Positions 1-7,594 of a stretch of 64,000 nt of DNA are shown here, piece by piece. The notes beneath the pieces were generated by a model. It saw only the letters and a list, made by a program, of their open reading frames with translations, did no database searches and was not told the DNA's origin. The translations under genes were made by a program, and so were the position numbers. This DNA is from Candidatus Chloroploca mongolica (lineage in GTDB: Bacteria > Chloroflexota > Chloroflexia > Chloroflexales > Chloroflexaceae), in assembly GCF_004762035.2 (NCBI RefSeq), contig NZ_SIJK02000031.1, forward strand, positions 1 to 64,000, written 5' to 3'. Within the stretch, counting starts at the first letter, position 1, and every line of letters begins with the position of its first letter.

Positions 1-56
1 CAGCGAAGCTGGCCGTTTTCGCCTGCACAAGCATGGGTTTTGAGGGCGACCGCCCT
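1..56 (+). repeat. Partial dispersed two-hairpin repeat (copy 1)
   Basis: This is the right half of the repeat seen complete at 2036-2110; the left arm lies outside the window. It starts inside the core (CAGCGAAGCTGG at 1-12), runs through the right arm ending in GCACAAG, then a GGGTTTT linker and a small inverted repeat (AGGGC at 43-47, GCCCT at 52-56). It ends just upstream of the glycosyltransferase promoter. Confidence 0.8.
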
Positions 57-66
57 TAAAACCGTA

Positions 67-75
67 TGGTACAAT
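67..75 (+). promoter_or_regulatory. Extended -10 promoter of the GT4 gene
   Basis: TGGTACAAT fits an extended -10 (TGn plus TACAAT). A start site 6-7 bases downstream would fall at about 82, only 3 bases before the ATG at 85. No Shine-Dalgarno sequence precedes that ATG, so a leaderless transcript is plausible. The same TGGTACAAT occurs before the gene at 52504. Confidence 0.45.
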
Positions 76-84
76 GGCAACGCC

Positions 85-1500
85 ATGAACATCCCACGAA
101 TTGCCTATTGCTCACCAGTCAACCCCGCCCCGTCGGGGATTTCTGATTATAGTGAAGAGTTGCTGCCCTATCTTGGGCAGTATGCTGATGTTACCCTCTT
201 TGTTGAAGATGGTCTCAAGCCGGTCAATCCGGCCTTGCCCAGACATCTCGAGGTGCTGCCGATCCGCCGGCTTGAACGTGAGGCACGCCGCCGCCCGTTT
301 GATGCGCTGGTCTATCATATGGGGAACAGTCCGGCTCACGCCGCGATCTGGCGACAGGCGCGCCGCTTGCCGGGGGTGATTGTGCTCCATGATCTCGTCT
401 TGCACCATTTTATGCTCTGGTATGCGGCGAATGTGGGCCGTGATATTCAGCAGTATGTGCGGGCGATGGAGGCACGCTATGGCGATGCGGGCGCCCATAT
501 GGCGCAACTGATGATTCGCTCGCGGTTTACCGATGCGGCTTTTGACTTTCCTCTGTGTGAGCCTGTCCTCGCTGCGGCCCGCGGCTTGATTGTGCATAGT
601 CGCTATGTCCAAGAACACGTTGCCGCCTTGCGTCCCGATCTCCCGGTGGCGATAGTGCCGATGGGTGTGCCGCTACCGCCACCGGTAGAGCGTGCTGCGG
701 CCCGTGCATTCCTTGGCTTGCCGCCTGATGCGCTGCTACTGGCGAGTTTTGGGCATATCAATGCCTGGAAGCGGGTCGAGCCGACGCTGCGTGTCCTCGG
801 TGATCTGCGTGCCCAAGGGCTTGATGTGCGCTATCTTCTGGTGGGCAGTGTTTCGCCAAACTATGATCTGATGAGCCTGATCGAGCGTTTGCGCCTTGGC
901 GATGCAGTCATTGTGACCGGCCATGTGCCACGTGAGCAGTTTGAGGCCTATGTGGCTGTGGCTGATCTCTGTGTGAATCTGCGCTACCCAACTGGTGGCG
1001 AGACGAGTGCGAGTCTGTTGCGCCTGCTTGGTGCAGGTCGTCCTACCCTGGTGAGTGCCGTGGGTTCGTTTGCCGAATTGCCTGCGGGCGTGGTCGCACA
1101 GGTTGACCCCGGGCCTGCCGAATATGCCCAGATCCTCGCCTATTGCGAACTCTTGTTGGGCCAACCGGATCTAGCGCAGGCTCTTGGTGCTCGAGCACGT
1201 GCGTATGTTGCGACTGAACATACGTTAGAAGCGTCCGCCCTGGGCTATATCCATACACTCGCATGCTGGTATCGGTGGCCGGTCATTCAACGCTATCGTC
1301 CCACGCCGCTCTGGGATGTGATCCCCGAGTCGGTTGATCTTTCTGGAGCACCCACCTCTGCCGCCCCGCGTCACCCTCACCCTCGTGCAGAGGATGAAGT
1401 CAATCCGTTGATTAGACGGGTTGCCACGGCAATGGCCGAACTTGGCTTGACCGAAGATGATCAGGTTGTGCTGGCAAGCATTGCCCAACGGATCGGGTAG
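85..1500 (+). CDS. GT4-like family glycosyltransferase
   Basis: This is a 471-residue GT-B fold glycosyltransferase that probably transfers an activated sugar during surface glycan synthesis. The N-terminal half opens with a Rossmann-like strand and a PSGISDYSEEL motif typical of GT4 proteins that bind an acceptor near a Gly-rich loop. The C-terminal half has the nucleotide-sugar domain: FGHINAWKR, a VTGHVPREQFEAY stretch, and GGETSASLLRLLGAGRP, where the family's usual E-x7-E motif is only partly kept. A start at 85 (MNIPRIAYCSP) fits the family N-terminus; an in-frame start at 40 would add a stretch encoded by the upstream repeat. The gene stands alone on the plus strand. The donor and acceptor cannot be told from sequence. 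Confidence 0.85.
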   Translation: MNIPRIAYCSPVNPAPSGISDYSEELLPYLGQYADVTLFVEDGLKPVNPALPRHLEVLPIRRLEREARRRPFDALVYHMGNSPAHAAIWRQARRLPGVIVLHDLVLHHFMLWYAANVGRDIQQYVRAMEARYGDAGAHMAQLMIRSRFTDAAFDFPLCEPVLAAARGLIVHSRYVQEHVAALRPDLPVAIVPMGVPLPPPVERAAARAFLGLPPDALLLASFGHINAWKRVEPTLRVLGDLRAQGLDVRYLLVGSVSPNYDLMSLIERLRLGDAVIVTGHVPREQFEAYVAVADLCVNLRYPTGGETSASLLRLLGAGRPTLVSAVGSFAELPAGVVAQVDPGPAEYAQILAYCELLLGQPDLAQALGARARAYVATEHTLEASALGYIHTLACWYRWPVIQRYRPTPLWDVIPESVDLSGAPTSAAPRHPHPRAEDEVNPLIRRVATAMAELGLTEDDQVVLASIAQRIG

Positions 1501-1525
1501 GGGCACGGGGGTGCCGTGCTCCTAC
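1497..1525 (+). terminator. Hairpin at the stop codon of the GT4 gene
   Basis: GTAGGGGCACGG (1497-1508) pairs with CCGTGCTCCTAC (1514-1525), allowing one G-U pair. The stop codon lies inside the left arm. No T-run follows, so this may be a repeat rather than an efficient terminator. The GGGGCACGG core recurs at 30295-30356. Confidence 0.5.
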
Positions 1526-1536
1526 AGGAAAATGTG

Positions 1537-2025
1537 ATGCACGCAAACTTTTCGTTGCTTGGGGTTCCTGTCACGATACGGCCCACATCCCTCGGGGCCG
1601 GTCTCTTGTCCGCACTTGTCGTTGCCCTTGTGACCCGCGAACGCCGCGTTGCGCTGGGCATTGCCGCCGGGGGACTCTGGTATACTGCCGATTTTGCCCA
1701 TGTCGTCGGGCATATCGTCTCGTCCAAGGCGGTGGGCGCACCGATGGATGCAGTTGATTTTGGCTTGTATCCAATGAGTGTGTATGTCAACCATGATGTT
1801 TCGCCGCAGCAGCATATTGGTCGTGCTGGTGGTGGGGTTGCGGCCTCTTTGCTTGCCACATTGGTGTTGATGATGGTGCGCAGCCGTGTCACCAATTCCC
1901 TGGCGAGGCAGTTGCTTGCTATTGCTGCTACTCAGCACGGTTTGCTCTTTGTCCTGAGCATGCTGCCGGTGCAACTCGTGGATGGTGGCGTGATCTATGC
2001 CAACCTGCGCAAACTCCGGCGTTGA
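1537..2025 (+). CDS. Membrane protein resembling a catalytically dead site-2 (M50) protease
   Basis: A 162-residue protein with about four hydrophobic segments. Residues 55-59 read HVVGH where site-2 proteases have HExxH, so the general-base glutamate is replaced by valine. Near the C-terminus, LPVQLVDGG (residues 143-151) matches the second zinc-ligand region (NPxxDGG-like) of M50 enzymes, and an AGGGVAASLL segment resembles their conserved middle helix. The ATG at 1537 has an AGGA eight bases upstream; a GTG at 1534 is also possible. I infer a non-catalytic family member. Function is unknown; a metal-binding or chaperone-like membrane role is conceivable. It lies convergent with korC. Confidence 0.6.
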   Translation: MHANFSLLGVPVTIRPTSLGAGLLSALVVALVTRERRVALGIAAGGLWYTADFAHVVGHIVSSKAVGAPMDAVDFGLYPMSVYVNHDVSPQQHIGRAGGGVAASLLATLVLMMVRSRVTNSLARQLLAIAATQHGLLFVLSMLPVQLVDGGVIYANLRKLRR

Positions 2026-2035
2026 GATGCTGTCT

Positions 2036-2110
2036 CTTGTGCTCGCGAAAACGGCCAGCGAAGCTGGCCGTTTTCGCGAGCACAAGCATGGGTTTTTAGG
2101 GCGACAGCCC
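2036..2110. repeat. Dispersed two-hairpin repeat (copy 2)
   Basis: A perfect 24-bp inverted repeat (2036-2059 and 2063-2086) encloses the 3-nt loop GAA within GCGAAGC. After a GCATGGGTTTTT linker comes a small hairpin GGGC-gaca-GCCC (2099-2110). It lies between two convergent genes and could terminate both. The small hairpin forms the last codons of korC (GLSP plus stop), so the repeat is partly coding. Confidence 0.85.
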
Positions 2111-2632
2111 CGCAACCACCGTCATCCCTGCTTCAAGCGCCTGTTGATTGAGCGCTTTGAATTTGCTCGGGACGCTTGCGAGGGTCGAGGCGAGCATCGC
2201 TTCACGTGAAACGACGCCGGTCAAGGCAGTCACTGCGCCGAGCATGACGATGTTGGCGACGACGACGTTGCCTAGTTCTTCGGCGATCCTAGTTGAGGGA
2301 ACCAGGTGCGCATAGGGTGCTGCCTCGTAGGTGATAACCATGTCGGGGTCAATAATGATCGTTGCCCCTGGCCTGATGTCATTGATGTAGCGGTTGAACG
2401 CTTCTTGCGACATAGCGACGAGGATGTCGGCAGCGTGAATGCCTGGATAGCCGATTGGTTCGTTGGCAATGATGACCTCGGCGCGCGCTGCGCCGCCGCG
2501 TGCTTCGGGGCCGTACGATTGCACCTGGCAGGCGATCAGGCCATCATAGACGGCGGCCGCTTTGCCGAGGATGACGGCTGCGGTGATGACTCCTTGCCCG
2601 CCAAACCCACAGATGCGGATCTCTTGTTTCAT
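2096..2632 (-). CDS. korC: 2-oxoacid:ferredoxin oxidoreductase, gamma subunit
   Basis: A 178-residue gamma subunit of a thiamine-diphosphate 2-oxoacid:ferredoxin oxidoreductase. The N-terminus ICGFGGQGVITAAVILGKAA and the SYGPEARGGAARAEVII stretch are family signatures. It probably helps bind CoA and organise the alpha-beta catalytic core. It is last in a korD-A-B-C order, starting 4 bases inside korB, which indicates translational coupling. Its last residues (GLSP, stop) are encoded by a dispersed repeat element, so the natural C-terminus may have been replaced. Substrate is most likely 2-oxoglutarate by gene order. Confidence 0.9.
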   Translation of the reverse strand: MKQEIRICGFGGQGVITAAVILGKAAAVYDGLIACQVQSYGPEARGGAARAEVIIANEPIGYPGIHAADILVAMSQEAFNRYINDIRPGATIIIDPDMVITYEAAPYAHLVPSTRIAEELGNVVVANIVMLGAVTALTGVVSREAMLASTLASVPSKFKALNQQALEAGMTVVAGLSP

Positions 2633-3489
2633 AATTTCACCTGCTCGACGAGCGTGGCCCAGCGTTCTTCGAAGCTTTCACGCTCGTAGTCCTGGAAGAC
2701 GCCGATCTTGATCTTGTCGTGCAGCGCGGCTCGTTCTTCGGGTGAGCCAAAGTGCATAATGTGTTCGTAGTCGTCAATCAGGATTGTATGGTCGCGGTAC
2801 CATTGCCAGATCGTTTCGAGTTGCTTGAGCCCGTTGCGTCGGCCATAGGCGGTTGGGCAGGGAACGAGCATTTCGATCAGCGCAAAGCCGCGTTTCTGGA
2901 TGCCCTGGGCAATTGATTTGATCGGTGGATAGGGCTGGTTGATCATCCAGCGCGCTACGTAGGGTGCCCCAAGCGTCTGGGCCAATGCGCAGATGTCGAG
3001 CGGGTATTCGATGTTGCCATACGGTGTCGTGGTGCTGAAGCTGTCGATTGGTGTGGTCGGGGCGACCTGCCCGCCGGTCATGCCGTAGGTGAAGTTGTTG
3101 ACCAGAATGACTGTCAGATCCATATTGCGCCGGATCGTGTGCAACAGGTGGTTGCCGCCAATGCCCGAGCCGTCGCCGTCGCCGGTAAAGACGATGACGT
3201 TCAAGTCGGGCTGCGCGGCTTTGATTCCCGACGCAAACGCCAGCGCCCGGCCATGCGTGGTGTGCATCCCGTCTGCATTGACATACCCCGAGAGGCGTGA
3301 TGAGCAGCCGATGCCCGAGACAAAGACGGTGCGATCAAGGTCGAGTTGCAGTTCGTCGAGGGCCCAGAGGGTGTAGTTGAGCACGTTGCCGAGACCGCAC
3401 CCATCGCAAAAGATGGTTGGGAACATCTCGTGGCGCAGATAGATTTGGCGCAACTCGGCGGCGGTTTTGAGCTTTAGCAGACCTGACAT
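2629..3489 (-). CDS. korB: 2-oxoacid:ferredoxin oxidoreductase, beta subunit (TPP-binding)
   Basis: A 286-residue catalytic beta subunit. It carries FCDGCGLG (cysteines for the proximal 4Fe-4S cluster), GIGCSSR, and the TPP/Mg motif GDGDGSGIGGNH followed by VNNFTYGMTGGQ, all expected for KorB-type proteins. CPTAYGRRNG near residue 215 supplies a further conserved Cys. The complex decarboxylates a 2-oxoacid with CoA and reduces ferredoxin, or runs in reverse for CO2 fixation. The start overlaps korA by 16 bases. The short length (under 300 aa) and lack of an extra ferredoxin domain fit the four-subunit type. Confidence 0.92.
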   Translation of the reverse strand: MSGLLKLKTAAELRQIYLRHEMFPTIFCDGCGLGNVLNYTLWALDELQLDLDRTVFVSGIGCSSRLSGYVNADGMHTTHGRALAFASGIKAAQPDLNVIVFTGDGDGSGIGGNHLLHTIRRNMDLTVILVNNFTYGMTGGQVAPTTPIDSFSTTTPYGNIEYPLDICALAQTLGAPYVARWMINQPYPPIKSIAQGIQKRGFALIEMLVPCPTAYGRRNGLKQLETIWQWYRDHTILIDDYEHIMHFGSPEERAALHDKIKIGVFQDYERESFEERWATLVEQVKL

Positions 3490-4619
3490 CGCAGTTCCTC
3501 CAGCGCGTCGATCAGTTCGGTTGGTGTATGCAACTCGCCGCCGATTTTACTCTGCAACATGACCGGGCAGCGCCCGGCGACCGCTTCGCGGATTGGATGC
3601 ACGATCTGGCCCAGGTTCATTTCGGGTACCAGGATGGCCTGCACCCGTGTTGCCCACCTGGCGACGACTTCGTCGGGGAAGGGCCAGATGGTGATCAGGC
3701 GCAACAGGCCGACCTTGAGGCCACGTTGGCGGCCTTCTTCAACAACATCACGGCATGCGCGGGCGGTAATGCCATAGGCGATGATCGCGATCTCGCACTC
3801 CTCGGCCCCAAACTCTTCATAACGAATGATCTGGTCAGTGTTGCGTAGAATCTTGTCGGCCAGACGGCGCACCAGTTGGTCGTGGATCGGCGCACTCGCC
3901 GAGCGAGGCAAGCCCGCTTCGTTGTGGGTCAAGCCGGTGACATAGGTGCGGAACCCAGCCCCGAAGGGGGCAAAGGCCGGCACAAGGTTTTCGTCCGCCG
4001 CAAAGGGGCGGTAGCCCTCGCGTGAGGTGGCACAGGTGCGTTCGACCAGTTCAAATTCGTCGTCCTCGGGAATGACGAGCCGCTCGCGCATATGGCCGAG
4101 TTCGCCGTCAATAAAGACCAGCACCGGCGTCCGGTAGGCTTCGGCCAGGTTAAACGCAACAATCGTCAACTCCATCGCCTCTTGCACCGACGCCGGACAG
4201 AGCATAATGATCTCGTGGTCGCCGTGGGTGCCCCAGCGCGCCTGCATCATATCGCCGTATGCGCCGAGCGTTGGCTGGCCGGTCGAAGGCCCCGAGCGCT
4301 GGACATTGACGATCACGCAGGGTGTCTCGGTCATGATCGCGTAGCCGAGGTTCTCTTGCATCAGCGAAAAACCAGGGCCAGACGTGGCGGTCATCGTTTT
4401 GACCCCGGTCCAACTTGCCCCGACGATGGCCCCCATGCTGGCGATCTCGTCTTCCATCTGGATATAGCACCCCTCGATTTTGGGCAAAATCTCGGCCATA
4501 CGCTCGGCAACTTCGGTCGCCGGGGTAATGGGATAGCCGGCAAAGAAGGTGCAACCCGCCAGGATCGCCCCGTAGGCACAGGCATCGTCGCCCTGAACAA
4601 ACTGAACCTTGTCGCCCAT
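3474..4619 (-). CDS. korA: 2-oxoacid:ferredoxin oxidoreductase, alpha subunit
   Basis: A 381-residue alpha subunit. GYPITPATEVAERMAE, MEDEIASMGAIVGAS, TATSGPGFSLMQENLGYA and NVQRSGPSTGQPT are classic for the 2-oxoglutarate/2-oxoacid ferredoxin oxidoreductase alpha chain. I place the start at the ATG at 4619 (MGDKVQFVQGDDACAY), which matches the family N-terminus; an upstream in-frame extension would run into korD. It follows korD by 19 bases. Pyruvate or branched-chain 2-oxoacid activity cannot be excluded, but the korDABC order favours 2-oxoglutarate. Confidence 0.92.
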   Translation of the reverse strand: MGDKVQFVQGDDACAYGAILAGCTFFAGYPITPATEVAERMAEILPKIEGCYIQMEDEIASMGAIVGASWTGVKTMTATSGPGFSLMQENLGYAIMTETPCVIVNVQRSGPSTGQPTLGAYGDMMQARWGTHGDHEIIMLCPASVQEAMELTIVAFNLAEAYRTPVLVFIDGELGHMRERLVIPEDDEFELVERTCATSREGYRPFAADENLVPAFAPFGAGFRTYVTGLTHNEAGLPRSASAPIHDQLVRRLADKILRNTDQIIRYEEFGAEECEIAIIAYGITARACRDVVEEGRQRGLKVGLLRLITIWPFPDEVVARWATRVQAILVPEMNLGQIVHPIREAVAGRCPVMLQSKIGGELHTPTELIDALEELRCQVC

Positions 4620-4638
4620 CGCTTGCCGAAGACGGTCT

Positions 4639-4860
4639 CTATGCGTTGACACTGACGGCCTCCATGACGGTAATCGCGAAATCTGGGCAGAGCAATTCGC
4701 AGAGGCGGCAACCATTGCAGCGTTCTGCCTCGACCAGTTCAGGTGGGTGAATGCCCCGCATAGTAAACCGTGACGCGATACGCAGGCTCTTGGTCGGACA
4801 GTGAAAGACACACACCCGACACCCTTTGCACCAGTGTTCATTGAGTTCGATCACATGCAT
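4639..4860 (-). CDS. korD: Two-[4Fe-4S] ferredoxin subunit of the 2-oxoacid oxidoreductase
   Basis: A 73-residue ferredoxin-like delta subunit with two cluster motifs: CKGCRVCVFHCP (residues 11-22) and CNGCRLCELLCP (residues 48-59). It would wire electrons from the KorB cluster to soluble ferredoxin. It is the first gene of korDABC, on the same strand and about 240 bases after the fumarate-reductase-like gene, and could be read from that operon or from its own promoter. A GGGAACG stretch precedes the ATG. Confidence 0.92.
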   Translation of the reverse strand: MHVIELNEHWCKGCRVCVFHCPTKSLRIASRFTMRGIHPPELVEAERCNGCRLCELLCPDFAITVMEAVSVNA

Positions 4861-4939
4861 CGTTCCCTGCCTACTCTATATGCTAGTTTGTTTGTTGAGC
4901 TTGGTAGTTTGTAACCTACGTTGCTTGATCCCAGCGGGA

Positions 4940-5028
4940 GCTTCGACCGGCTCAGCCTGCGTTCGACCGGCTCAGCCTCCGTCCGTTCGCAATGCCCATC
5001 GTTCGCCGTTGGCTGAGCTTGTCGAAGC
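4940..5028. repeat. Inverted and direct repeats with a TTCGAC...GCTCAGCC core
   Basis: TTCGACCGGCTCAGCC occurs twice directly (about 4942-4957 and 4962-4977), and its complement GGCTGAGCTTGTCGAAGC lies at 5011-5028. The first and last copies can fold into an imperfect 18-bp stem. The core resembles the CTTCGACAAGCTCAG-type repeats scattered in many bacterial genomes. It separates the tfrA-like gene from korD. No gene is seen in 4861-5096. Confidence 0.7.
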
Positions 5029-5096
5029 CAATCCCTAGAGCAGCAAACTTTTGTTACAGACTATTTAGCCCAACGAACATGCTCGTCGTGCTTTGC

Positions 5097-6746
5097 CTAT
5101 AACGGAATATCAAGGTACCGATCCAGCGCCTCTTTGCCGCGATAGTCGGGCAAGATGCGCGGGGCCGTACGCGTCGTTTCGATGCCTGCGTCGTGCAACA
5201 TGGCCTCATAGGCGGCAACGTGGGCGAGGCTGAGCTTTCCGGCGGGATGCTCGCGGGCATACGCGGCGGCGGCCATGCCCGCCCGTCGCCCGAAGACGTT
5301 GAAGTCGAGCAGCGAATTGCCCATCAGCCGGTTCTTCCCATGGACCCCACCCATCACCTCGCCCGCTGCATAGAGCCCGGGCACACTGGTTGCGCCGTGC
5401 TCATCGGTTGCAATGCCGCCATTCTGGTAGTGCAGCGTTGGAAAGACGAGGATCGGGTCACGGGTCATATCAATGCCAAAGCGGGCATACATGCGGAACA
5501 TAGCGGGCAGGGCTTCGCGGATCGTACCTGGCCCATGGATCAGGTCAACCATCGGCGCATCAAGCCAGACGCCACACATGTCCTGTGGCGTCTTGATGCC
5601 TTTGCCGCGTTCGGCACATTCGCGAATAAACGCCGAGGCTTCGACATCGCGTGGTTCGAGCGGAAAGACAAATTGTTCGCCGTCGCAGTTGAGTGGTTGC
5701 GCCCCAAGGCCACGCACCTTCTCGGTAATCAGCAGGCCGGCCATTTGGGCGGGAAACGCCGCCCCCGTTGGATGGTACTGTACCGCATCAAGGTCAATCA
5801 GCCTGGCCCCGACACGGTATGCGAGCACAAGCCCGTCAGCCGTTGCGCCATAGTGATTCGTCGTCGGGTACTGCTGCATATGCAAGCGCCCGAGGCCGCC
5901 CGTGGTAATAATCGTCGCCTTGGCGCGCACAATATGGTAATGCCTGGTCTCCAGATTGATGAGCACTGCCCCGCTTACGCGCCCGTGCTCATCACAGAGC
6001 AACTCGATCACTGGGGAAAACTCGATCACCGGAATGCCAAGGTTGCGGGCTTCGTCGCGTAAGACGCGCATCATTTCGAGCCCGGTATAGTCGCGGGCCG
6101 AATGCATCCGGTTGCGCGAGGTGCCGCCGCCGGGATGTTCGATGAAGTGACCGCTGGCATCTTTGTCGTACATCATCCCGAGATGCTCGTGCCACTGGAT
6201 GATCAATGGTGCATCCTGCACCAGCGCACGTACCAGTTCGGGCTGATTAGTAAAGTGGCCGCCCCCCATCACATCAAGAAAGTGTTGCGCCGGCGAATCT
6301 TCGGGGCGATCGGCGGCCTGAATGCCCCCCTGCGCCATCGTTGAGTTCGAGTCGCCGTGGCGCAACTTGGTGGTCACCAGGATCTTGCGCGGGTCGAGAC
6401 CGGCTTTCACCGCCCAGATTGCCGCGACCGTGCCCGCACCGCCCCCGCCAATCACCAGCAGATCAACGTCGTGGTCAATCTTGCTCAGATCGAGACTCGC
6501 GCGCACCAGCGGACGTGCCTCGAAGAGATCGGCCAGTTCGTGGTTGAGCGCCATCCCTTGGCCGGATCCAAAAAGCAGCGGGCGTTTTGCGCCGGCTTTG
6601 TAATCGGGGTGATGGCTGAGCAACAACGCTTTGCGCTCGTCCAAGCTCATCGCAGGGAAGGTGCGCCCCATCCGCGCCGAGCGCGTCGCTTCAACCCTGG
6701 CGATGCTCTGCCGCATGGCGGCGGGGTATCCGTCGCTTATTTCCAT
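5097..6746 (-). CDS. Fumarate reductase/succinate dehydrogenase-type flavoprotein (TfrA-like)
   Basis: A 549-residue FAD flavoprotein of the Sdh/Frd family. The dinucleotide-binding motif LVIGGGGAGTVAAIWA sits near residue 95, HGDSNSTMAQGGIQAA supplies the His-type FAD-binding region, and RMHSARDYTGLEMM, DAVQYHPTG and HYQNGGI are family active-site stretches. It would interconvert fumarate and succinate. The roughly 90-residue N-terminal extension and the neighbouring TfrB-like and HdrB-like genes resemble soluble thiol-type fumarate reductases rather than quinone-linked ones; no cytochrome b anchor gene is nearby. An AGGAG lies eight bases before the ATG. It is the last gene of the hdr operon. 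Confidence 0.88.
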   Translation of the reverse strand: MEISDGYPAAMRQSIARVEATRSARMGRTFPAMSLDERKALLLSHHPDYKAGAKRPLLFGSGQGMALNHELADLFEARPLVRASLDLSKIDHDVDLLVIGGGGAGTVAAIWAVKAGLDPRKILVTTKLRHGDSNSTMAQGGIQAADRPEDSPAQHFLDVMGGGHFTNQPELVRALVQDAPLIIQWHEHLGMMYDKDASGHFIEHPGGGTSRNRMHSARDYTGLEMMRVLRDEARNLGIPVIEFSPVIELLCDEHGRVSGAVLINLETRHYHIVRAKATIITTGGLGRLHMQQYPTTNHYGATADGLVLAYRVGARLIDLDAVQYHPTGAAFPAQMAGLLITEKVRGLGAQPLNCDGEQFVFPLEPRDVEASAFIRECAERGKGIKTPQDMCGVWLDAPMVDLIHGPGTIREALPAMFRMYARFGIDMTRDPILVFPTLHYQNGGIATDEHGATSVPGLYAAGEVMGGVHGKNRLMGNSLLDFNVFGRRAGMAAAAYAREHPAGKLSLAHVAAYEAMLHDAGIETTRTAPRILPDYRGKEALDRYLDIPL

Positions 6747-6817
6747 CGGAGCGTCTCCTTTTGCCTCTTGTCAGAGTAGATGGCATGTCCAGCGGGCGCA
6801 GCCCGCTGACTATGCCG

Positions 6818-7594
6818 TCACCCACTCACCTCGAGCTCGTCCTGGTAGTCAACGGGATCCATTGCTGAGTTGTACGAGCGGGTTGCGCTGTACGGATCTT
6901 CTTGTTCAGCCGCGACTTCAAAGGTGCGCTGTTCGTAGCGGCTGCGCAGTTCAGCGGCAGACAAGGTCATCAACGCATCAAGTTCGGCGCTAAAATCCCC
7001 GGTTTCAATGGCGGCAACGCGTTCGGCGAGATCGGGGGCGTTCCGCGTGATATATTTGCCATAGAGTCGCCGGGCGAGCAGGCCCACCGCGTAGTGTTTG
7101 ATGTCGGCAGGGCAACGGCTTGAACAGATGCCGCACGAGATGCAATCGAACGAGAGCAGCGCGGCCCTTTCGATGTCGCCACGCAGACTCGCCTGGATGT
7201 AGTCCATCACCGGCAACCCCTGTGGGCACGAACGGGTACAGGTATTACATGCGACGCAGCCCGCAATTTCGGGGAAGTGTTGCAACAGGGTGTTGGCCTG
7301 TGGCGTGATGGTATACAGATCGTACGGCCTGGTGATCAGGGGGACAAACGGCATCTGGACGAGGCACATTCCGTCTTCGACCAGGGTTTGGCAAGCCAGG
7401 GCAGTGAAGATCCGGTGGTTGCCTTCGCGACGATAGAGCGTCGGGCACGAGCCGCAGAAGCCGCCGCGACAACCGGCCCCGCGCACCAGTTTGTACCCGG
7501 CATACTCGATCGCCGCCATCAGCGTCAGGCCAGCGGGAACACGGTAATTCTTGCCCATCAATTGCATCGTGATCAGGGGGGCTTGTTCGCTCAT
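6818..7594 (-). CDS. SdhB/TfrB-N-like iron-sulfur protein
   Basis: A 258-residue iron-sulfur subunit. Residues about 30-65 form a [2Fe-2S] ferredoxin fold with AGCRGGFCGSC and a distal ACQT cysteine. CVACNTCTRSCP and CISCGICSSRCP bind two [4Fe-4S] clusters. This matches the N-terminal half of TfrB or a SdhB subunit; the CCG half of TfrB is on the neighbouring gene. I start at the ATG at 7594 (MSEQAPLITMQLMGKNYRVPAG), overlapping the upstream stop as ATGA. It should carry electrons between the flavoprotein and the Hdr module. The C-terminal 60 residues have no recognised motif. Confidence 0.85.
   Translation of the reverse strand: MSEQAPLITMQLMGKNYRVPAGLTLMAAIEYAGYKLVRGAGCRGGFCGSCPTLYRREGNHRIFTALACQTLVEDGMCLVQMPFVPLITRPYDLYTITPQANTLLQHFPEIAGCVACNTCTRSCPQGLPVMDYIQASLRGDIERAALLSFDCISCGICSSRCPADIKHYAVGLLARRLYGKYITRNAPDLAERVAAIETGDFSAELDALMTLSAAELRSRYEQRTFEVAAEQEDPYSATRSYNSAMDPVDYQDELEVSG

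Noticed and set aside
4620-4841. Extended korA start upstream of 4619
   Set aside because: The extension reads through korD in another frame and lacks family similarity.
5193-6062. A 289-codon plus-strand frame opposite the TfrA-like gene
   Set aside because: No domain, no ribosome site; the minus-strand flavoprotein is certain.
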